A DNA stretch of 24,643 nt from NCBI GenBank assembly GCA_003499525.1, contig DNTB01000056.1:1-24643 (forward strand). The letters run 5' to 3'. Under the pieces are notes generated by a model. It was not told where the DNA came from. It made no database searches and saw only the letters and a program-made list of their open reading frames with translations. The position numbers and the translations under genes are program-made. This document shows, piece by piece, positions 22,901 to 24,643 of this stretch; the stretch's first letter is position 1; each line of letters starts with the position of its first letter. The stretch is from Flavobacteriales bacterium. Lineage in GTDB: Bacteria; Bacteroidota; Bacteroidia; Flavobacteriales_G; Salibacteraceae.

Positions 22901-24643
22901 TGCGCTTGAAAGTATATCTGACTCATGCATTATAGCAGCAGGAGATGCAGGACATGTAGACCGGATTCTAGTTCAAAGCAGTGGAACAGTAGCCCGGACA
23001 ATCTTTAGTAATGTAAATGTTTCAGGAAATTTGCTGGACATAACTACGATTGCAGAACAGCTTGTCGTTGTCGATACACAAGGCATTTTCATTAGTGAAC
23101 CCTACGATTGGAAGAATAAAAATAAAAGTGATTCTATCATTTTCTACCCTTTACTTCAAACAGCCCTTACCCGCCAATACCCAAATCGACAATTATCCTG
23201 TGTCGATATGGCCGACGATGAAAACGGTGTTATTGGGGGCGGAAACGGACCAATGGGCATGGTCAATAGGTTTCATCGCGATAAAGGACGATACAATACC
23301 TTCTTCTATTATGATGTATTAGGAAGACTGCTGGTTTCGCAAAACAGCAAGCAATACATGGCCAGCGAATACGCCTACACGCTATACGACGAGTTGGGAC
23401 GTGTATCGGAAAGCGGTGTTAAAACCGAAAATACCAACGACATGCTGTTCGATGAGCTTTTGGGAACCGATCTTAACGGTAATTTCCTTCCGGATCGGCT
23501 GGATTACGATCGATTTGAACAATGGATTAGTGGAGACGGCCATAGAAAAGAGGTAGTTAAGACCACTTATACCACCGCTTTTAGTGATCCCACAAAGTTT
23601 ACTAGTACTCAGGAAAACCTTAGAAACAGAGTAAGTGCCATACGCTACTTCGACAGTGATTATACTGATGCTACACCGGAAAATAACTACGATCATACCA
23701 CCATCTACAGCTACGACGTACACGGTAATGTTAAAACCTTGTGGCAGTATAATCCCACAGCGGACCTTCCGGGATATCAAAGTCTGAAGCGTATGGACTA
23801 CGATTACGACCTCATTTCTGGCAATGTCAAAGGTTTTCATTATCAAAAAGATATGCCCGATGAGTGGAACCATAGATATAGGTATGATGCGGACAACCGA
23901 TTGATCGAAGTAGAAACTTCGCCTGATGGGGTAATCTGGGATTTGGATGTGAAATACCATTACTACCCGCATGGCCCGTTGGCGCGAGTAGAACTGGGCG
24001 AGCACAACGTTCAGGGAATAGACTATGCCTACACCCTACAGGGGTGGATCAAAGGGGTGAACAGCGAATCCGGCGCTCATGATTGGGATATGGGGCGGGA
24101 CGGTAACATTGTCGGCGGACCCAATGATCATTTTGGTAGAGATGCTTTTGGCTACGTCCTTCAATATTATCAGAGTGATTATAAGGCCATTGGTTCCAGC
24201 GATTCAACCGTAGCTGGGTTTTTGGCCCATCGTTCTGGAAGTGCGCTGGAAGCCCACACCAAGAATTTATACAACGGAAATATTAGCAGCATGACCACGA
24301 CCATTGCAGGTCAACAACAGAACGCCCAGAATGATCTTGGCTTGCAAACTCAAGCTATGGCCTACGAATACGATCAATTGAACCGATTGACGCAGGCAGC
24401 CGCTTTTGATCAGTTTGCAGATAATGCGTGGCAAGCGACTAACTCCATTCCGAATAAATATCGAAATGAGTTTTCCTATGATGCCAATGGAAACATAGCC
24501 ACACAATCCAGGTACAACGGTCAGGGAAACTTAATCGACAGTTTGGTGTATTTCTACGAATCGGAAAACGGTAAAAAGACCAATAATCGCTTGTATCATT
24601 ACCACGATTTGAGTAGTGATACTACGGCACTCGAATTGGAACA
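10992..24643 (+). CDS. Giant exported RHS/YD-repeat protein with Cys-x-Cys array and beta-propeller insert (3' end off window)
   Basis: The frame from the ATG at 10992 stays open to the window edge: at least 4550 codons, about 500 kDa, with no stop reached. The N-terminus (MKAITTFLFVLNMMLTLNSI) is a signal peptide. Domain order by residue: variable sandwich-like region (30-290); DUF6443-like opening of Bacteroidota RHS proteins (300-520); Cys-rich conserved region (600-945); three tandem repeats of about 150 aa (1196-1640); a beta-sandwich (1770-1900); thirteen CxC modules (1941-3001); first YD repeats (3077-3145); YCF48/Asp-box propeller insertion (3155-4100); resumed YD-repeat core (4106 onward). 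RHS proteins fold into a hollow beta-shell that often encloses a C-terminal toxin. That end, and any immunity gene, is outside the window. It follows the 229-aa gene by 7 nt. Adhesin or surface fibre is the main alternative to a toxin. Confidence 0.9.
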   Translation, partial: MKAITTFLFVLNMMLTLNSIGGDITYVTSRGGINTGDTNSLQLPQSSSGSVNYISIDNRIVFSVNHDHDSINEVVDKVEVELHVEMKSIGGTRITDTIILELNNLVSGVHSRDIHIKTFQDQVEISYRVISSSASDKTGNTVALSPMQELFQLYMETTVRQVSLLSTAPINGSASLLVCDSLHHAAKILWNFIPGAEEYDLEYFFVNSIGKSDTTNPTGAIVFKNNSTRISTNKNHYIIPLIGHLGHLFFRLRAVGRSTVNPEKHIYSSWTQSDDTLHLSNLIPGKDYVRISNNFQRALNWNNVTTFAENGKKKEVIEYYDGLLKNRQSTALLNTDSTSLTSETVYDYSGRPAVTALPFPHKECASKYPSLAYVAETNLDSLENVFDYTHFDLDADTNDCSVASAPMSSLSGSSKYYSPNNPNQNGHHRYIPDAQGFPYSQTEYMPDNTGRIRSQGNVGKDFQLGSGHETMYMYSKPFQSELDHFFGSNIGLASHYTKTAVQDPNGQISIQYTNAQGKTVATALDGESPANMNDISSYNGNIDTLTVDLFEKDINGISTCNSVSYNDNLIEFAQEISITKNKSIHFDYGISFEHYDDSCLKDTVCLQCVYDLEFYVIDDCGSIVHATTGHLGKFEHDSSGIVAVTSDTAKTDTSFSVSLNLEKGVYSVVKKLKLNDKILNQYVDDYIQGVISDSSCIAFIDDFIAADSAGMDFYDCNLTCESCKDHLGTKQDFIANGLGTGHEYDLLKMACDDLCNQMNFCSRIYGQMLEDVSPGGQYGYIEGRGPNLGLNSKIVSLFNDPGFKISMAGQQYSYPSILRYWTIAAGRVPLGNQNLSPNWRNPVRDVNDILSYEYYDRYGNIAYLEVLKISGNYYPEPIDNSYIVQKNGSYFIKPQHLKNLEDFLRFWRPSFARSLVKYHPEISYYEDCIKLNQEITPNPPISHQPKTFTGFDQTLDNAITWDEAISLNLLDTNNLNNTVHNWLRGNGSAQLYDPIGKHGHLFNTTQFDAPDWRYFIDSIDLKFSNYIDFGSNSISLYELIGITVRAPHLSGNQIRNLFLPTKNIPPNLQFGSQFYPNPSNSAQIRYNKELLNKEWGLLKALYKNYKHKYIADILHLLAIKKHGYNACIGNANFDYYAHGFHDNTNSSPFYDYTQTCGYLTYKFFSNKVARFQSDIHVPEKGGINANYEYFLQTGQCPVDVRLEKVLDEIARNSYLDSLDGVDVYQHVLNFGGLFNEINNKQNNLTVPGCTGWQPSNYISNNKLKLELKLSNNQTYIVELFDPAYAGQRIWGSIEGFDFLLSDDQSAISFTPSTNLPHAFKVRAHCYDASGKVSYKELEGATNIELGACTFGSVCTPNDIGRNVERIFSRIATQFGADSNVSQIDNITPNLFSIPLLNTLNKTAGHIGWDYNPSSETFCITSNGSDLCLKINSSSPVQFNRYDSIAYIKNLNSEFENYFVFDAYDTAGVFLATLRGSAYTQDNSGTITPLNLGTCGLPKPLQCSGDPFTLAENLEEVLRERLTTQNYDILKSPAITNTLINYFSPLSSSANHKFENGNRKLIFYSDTLDSLCSITLKLVDPTTTHNLNQVIDIEDFKVIDTSGFGPFFNFEFDAIFDSAGNPVESLVQGSSCLPLKNCVFCDPVPNGTAYSPELLHQYRLNEINQQLKAFTRQFARVESTVVEIPESPYPSIPPLNSQLTEKEYASLNDDLLFANASRNFAQVNVNDTDSVQIEVNDKQLELNRERENQAFSIPSRNTTPSSCDCDEINIECRYALEIDGSPTNTNNGFWNGNTHWLYLNQGCPNPNSTEFYYISTLKKNLRIEFKNSGLHTSGGFISVRVFSACNSSMPIGTFLPMNVSANHQVAFVDLTSTNHPGPYYIVVQLNTCTGMLSLEHSDCDSLNVSQFHTIRTLQQQINGINALTGRKQVPIVTWPEFLEYQCECASDYITHLVSRHYVLSSQYSNNPSSVSLSETKSMKHFCNYRSCEEARRDLDSRFHQYHNTPPNAQLAITTQSGVRLYSTGTWHQVLNNNIADSVEFDLCKCNIEYEQYISGIIDGTIPNNGRSFLSVDEFCREEEPCQDLEQTYFNLVDIHDYVSLNGFLISECVPEDLYAYCECMPDFEDFVYQILLGNIEIQDPSELCISEFCGPNIDCRHKYSEYRSKVLQLRTWLNYHPSVPNGYQGQLCILSAEEYSEACHCSKNYLAMIDSILISGVSHLPPDPTYLCISNFCAGPPGGCLSTYDAYTNKVDSLNTWIDTSNTGFNTVSHAPAAYFDSTRCFCYDDYASFIDSVMSGSYAILPQDSQLLDISSYCGSGIGIGCINQYPGYLDRVNSFNANYLNPSGDTLFPAGPNEFLQYCDCVNPYKRYLKIVENYTYLVPSGNHSFDIANFCSDSCGQKYFNYVVTVKDLNVRLSNSGNNTVQPLNVDTFKLYCDCYPSYDSLIDLVTSNRTATIFPDSLLHLDSFCVSTPGGCVDKYVEYQYFMSDINSVLRNLNGKNPKVLPVVYPVLPHVFDSSICSCFDGYKNYWNILTGGANNTTKSDYIIDNSDIINILDFCDECNDSYTAYVQAVNTYNSWQIHNRSYPAALLRPNSAIPKPNVCNCIQEYVLYLTEIMQGKYTAHEILSAYSGYGYRTLDIMNFCSGGRVPYDRDGLCDNLKALYQQRADDYHNWFGANLSTLAANSVDTSGFSDCQTRIDCECIPRYLAFTELVMMGAIPHPPAYICAYTFCDDEWYDTYFDNGCGLIRDIYSLSVKNYEDFQDTNRAYPSIPPFCPSIPSSPNTEDCRCLVEHKSFLDVLTTGVIGPKEVQDSLLCADFYCAQDSINTDYDHSGCPNFSYQSYVGFINDTYLPFQGLHPSFPVSNCLLDTADYELHCHCVGDWMVHMYDIMADTSNGASYGVEDVCLQYYCGSSADSTSCSAKYICYSQTVDSFNVLASDPANGLPSAPLLSYAEFTADYCDCVDPYLAYLNTILDGYLGYGLVDTVKLDIASHCTEPPCIKKIFPLEPLDSLILDDSLRCARERAALIYQNAQIAFDAYVRDLRTEIANKYRTHCLVDHPTEELHMRYVKYEHHYTLYYYDQAGNLVRTVPPEGVEYVDVSDPAQDHQLKQDRASNLVSLEPEHRMATTYMYNSHNQIIRQTIADHDTVIRTQLSSAQLYPLDFIPEEVEFTNNGIGYIGGKIDDGFNNPYGAIYKTTDAGSNWSPMGPFNSETLNDVQVDPASGIGYAVGDNGLVLKTEDHGSHWKTIQLNTAGLNGDLTCVEIRTGRTDTTVLIAGRKGLISFYDGSNWNQDSSHTNIDFTGIAYQNGEYWLTGHDRRFIPAGGVVLHGNGTGSWTELDNIKPAEIHALSKTDNTLWAAGPHGFLMRRNIGSSSSSWKKVNTHSAFDFKKLHFLDDSNAIAVAEQDGFHQLIETFDAGATWRVIHTDSNEFRDWEIYKQEFDPNGQVNLAKILLFNSPKPNKIGYVLKPLNASGLYREVDLSALTDTIPRRLASAKEDDMGALFIAVNSDTGFAVCPNGYSGINTWYDIPIQTSLQHMTDLQIDTAHFNQTAGSKVLVLDGSNMERITFDHSFANIQWSSKTFYSQKFSSLGGGEIYTYSPGSTKVYDTDNTSVQLATIPLNTYDLVPDPSGNLWSVSYGPLDQYDQIDIRKTSTTSASYTSYNLDFRLPPINDIDSIPGSNLVAVGDDGIVLCIKNTTNSDTGVVIQAPTPNNLNAVNHAILLYTTGLKIVGDSGTYLTLKEVTLDPQFYPVSINTQENLTDIASAYSTSIISGQNGSMLKVNLFGSIHNLSNPTGQPMNAITYGYSGQQITSVGSSGTVLYGYHSNLQEHQRVYMPPMTDMDFFDEHHGMAVFEDFLIRGTHDGGHSWFSVHPIDTFHHAKFAVTLQSPDSGWVFANRVGTISDKGYKIKNGRLLAPQNFNNLNPSDAVFATPLFGAVSSNTGKTYYTKDGGLNWQHVNNTTLNALESISDSCIIAAGDAGHVDRILVQSSGTVARTIFSNVNVSGNLLDITTIAEQLVVVDTQGIFISEPYDWKNKNKSDSIIFYPLLQTALTRQYPNRQLSCVDMADDENGVIGGGNGPMGMVNRFHRDKGRYNTFFYYDVLGRLLVSQNSKQYMASEYAYTLYDELGRVSESGVKTENTNDMLFDELLGTDLNGNFLPDRLDYDRFEQWISGDGHRKEVVKTTYTTAFSDPTKFTSTQENLRNRVSAIRYFDSDYTDATPENNYDHTTIYSYDVHGNVKTLWQYNPTADLPGYQSLKRMDYDYDLISGNVKGFHYQKDMPDEWNHRYRYDADNRLIEVETSPDGVIWDLDVKYHYYPHGPLARVELGEHNVQGIDYAYTLQGWIKGVNSESGAHDWDMGRDGNIVGGPNDHFGRDAFGYVLQYYQSDYKAIGSSDSTVAGFLAHRSGSALEAHTKNLYNGNISSMTTTIAGQQQNAQNDLGLQTQAMAYEYDQLNRLTQAAAFDQFADNAWQATNSIPNKYRNEFSYDANGNIATQSRYNGQGNLIDSLVYFYESENGKKTNNRLYHYHDLSSDTTALELE
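11880..12590 (+). other. DUF6443-like opening region of the giant RHS protein
   Basis: Residues 297-530 carry the conserved opening of large Bacteroidota RHS proteins. Visible blocks are NWNNVTTFAENGKKKEVIEY, YDGLLKNRQS, ETVYDYSGRPAVTALPFP, YYSPNNP, YIPDAQGFPYSQTEYMPDNT, and GRIRSQGNVGKDFQLGSGHE. The YDGL, SGRP and TPDNTGR-like motifs are early YD-type strands that begin the beta-shell. The family name is given from memory of the pattern. Confidence 0.7.
12789..13800 (+). other. Conserved Cys-rich segment of the giant RHS protein
   Basis: Residues 600-935 have closely spaced cysteines (DTVCLQCVYDLEF, DDCG, YDCNLTCESCKDHLG, MACDDLCNQMNFCSRIYGQM). These are followed by LEDVSPGGQYGYI, YEYYDRYGNIAY and the tryptophan-containing FLRFWRPSFARSLVKYHPE. 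I recognise this block as recurring in giant Bacteroidota RHS proteins. The cysteines could form disulphides outside the cytoplasm. No enzymatic signature is seen. Confidence 0.6.
14577..15911 (+). repeat. Three tandem domains of about 150 aa within the giant RHS protein
   Basis: Three units start at Cys codons 14577, 15051 and 15495 and end near the Cys at 15909, giving lengths of 158, 148 and 138 aa. Each begins with a Cys and a helix containing a Leu/Glu/Val pattern (VRLEKVLDEI, RNVERIFSRI, ENLEEVLRER). Each continues through a beta-rich half and ends with a strand around YDASG, YDTAG or FDSAG, a short G-rich strand and a Cys. The copies are strongly diverged. No function is known to me. 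Confidence 0.6.
16300..16690 (+). other. Beta-sandwich-like domain before the CxC array
   Basis: About 130 residues (near 1770-1900) of alternating strands, with NTHWLYLNQGCPNP, NLRIEFKNSG, GGFISVRVFSAC and GPYYIVVQLNTCTG. The pattern resembles a pre-peptidase C-terminal (PPC)-like or carbohydrate-binding sandwich. It is a fold-level guess only. Cys residues at its end lead into the CxC modules. Confidence 0.35.
16812..19994 (+). repeat. Thirteen-copy Cys-x-Cys module array in the giant RHS protein
   Basis: CxC motifs begin at codons 16812, 17115, 17337, 17583, 17829, 18069, 18294, 18549, 18798, 19092, 19353, 19623 and 19875, with spacing of 74-101 aa. Each module reads C-x-C followed closely by an aromatic, usually Tyr (YCDCVNPYKRYL, YCDCYPSYDSLI, NCIQEYVLYL). 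A helix follows, then about 25-35 residues on an aromatic-Cys pair (SEFC, SNFC, SSYC, ANFC, DSFC, LDFC). Next come another Cys, a Tyr-rich helix (YDAYTNKVDSLNTW, YPGYLDRVNSFN) and a Pro-rich linker. The copies are diverged in DNA, so the array is old and not a recent duplication. Disulphide-linked helical hairpins or metal sites are both possible. Confidence 0.85.
20455..23290 (+). other. Beta-propeller (YCF48/Asp-box type) insertion in the giant RHS protein
   Basis: About 945 residues interrupt the YD repeats. At least fifteen strand sets of the type 'G-x-AVG-x-x-G-x-hydrophobic' can be read (GIGYAVGDNGLVLKTEDHG, NLVAVGDDGIVLCI, QITSVGSSGTVLYG, CIIAAGDAGHVDRI). Five have full Asp-boxes ending in Trp: 20583-20609 (KTTDAGSNW), 20709-20735 (KTEDHGSHW), 21240-21266 (ETFDAGATW), 22587-22613 (GTHDGGHSW) and 22848-22874 (YTKDGGLNW). 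The number of blades suits two seven- or eight-bladed propellers. No sialidase catalytic Arg triad is obvious, so a binding or scaffold role is more likely than hydrolysis. Confidence 0.75.
23301..24643 (+). other. YD-repeat (RHS) core of the giant protein, continuing past the window
   Basis: YD-type repeats resume with FFYYDVLGRLLVSQNSKQ (23301 onward) and YTLYDELGRVSESG. They continue with SYDVHGNVKTLWQY (23709), YDADNRLIEVE (23883), YEYDQLNRLTQAA (24363) and SYDANGNIATQSRY (24474). These are standard shell-forming YDxxGR/YDxxGN repeats. A pair of earlier copies (YYYDQAGNLVRTVPP at 20229 and TYMYNSHNQIIRQT near 20382) lies before the propeller. No DPxGxxG-type end-of-core motif has appeared by base 24643, so the toxin or variable tip is still downstream. 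Confidence 0.85.

Noticed and set aside
20455..23290. Catalytic sialidase inside the giant protein
   Set aside because: Asp-boxes are present, but the arginine triad, FRIP motif and catalytic Tyr/Glu arrangement cannot be seen. Asp-boxes alone also occur in non-enzymatic propellers.
23382..24005. Minus-strand open frame of 207 codons
   Set aside because: It lies wholly antisense to the YD-repeat core of the giant gene and has no recognisable motif. Long antisense frames are expected opposite such codon usage.
1..24643. tRNA, rRNA or riboswitch
   Set aside because: No cloverleaf, rRNA core sequence or known riboswitch core was noticed on either strand. The intergenic space is too small for most.

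Overview
The window looks like an accessory region of a Bacteroidota chromosome. Four things point there: a TAnnTTTG-type promoter, weak or absent Shine-Dalgarno sites, IS481- and IS1182-like transposases of the Bacteroidota kind, and very large secreted SpvB-like/RHS (YD-repeat) proteins typical of that phylum. Composition is moderately AT-rich. No genus can be named from the sequence alone.

Bases 1-2460 are a small mobile and addiction zone. It holds an IS481-like element (bases 1 to about 1323) with a 398-aa DDE transposase, two 21-nt direct repeats at the left end and one inverted copy at the right. Next is a type II toxin-antitoxin pair whose antitoxin reads intact but whose PIN (VapC-like) toxin is broken by an in-frame TAA. 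A minus-strand C-terminal scrap of an IS1182-like transposase follows, then a cluster of hairpins and palindromes.

Bases 2529-24643 read as one tight, co-directional operon of five genes with junctions of +10, +12, -11 and +7 nt. They encode: a 377-aa secreted protein with an Fn3/Ig-like domain; an 1852-aa exported protein with an SpvB/TcB-like N-terminal strand pattern; a 353-aa exported protein ending in a YD-repeat-like segment; a 229-aa exported, possibly LolA-like protein; and a giant exported RHS protein. The giant gene is open for at least 4550 codons and leaves the window still inside its YD-repeat core.

In order, the giant protein contains: a signal peptide; a DUF6443-like opening region; Cys-rich segments; three tandem domains of about 150 aa; a beta-sandwich-like stretch; thirteen Cys-x-Cys modules spaced 74-101 aa apart; the first YD repeats; an insertion of about 945 aa resembling YCF48/sialidase-type beta-propellers with five Asp-boxes; and then the resumed YD-repeat core.

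The best hypothesis is that the four smaller exported proteins and the giant form one envelope or secreted assembly. The 1852-aa and 353-aa proteins would act like a separately encoded SpvB half of a Tc-toxin-like RHS shell, and the 229-aa protein could be a periplasmic carrier or chaperone. Any C-terminal toxin or sorting domain, and any immunity gene, lies beyond base 24643.
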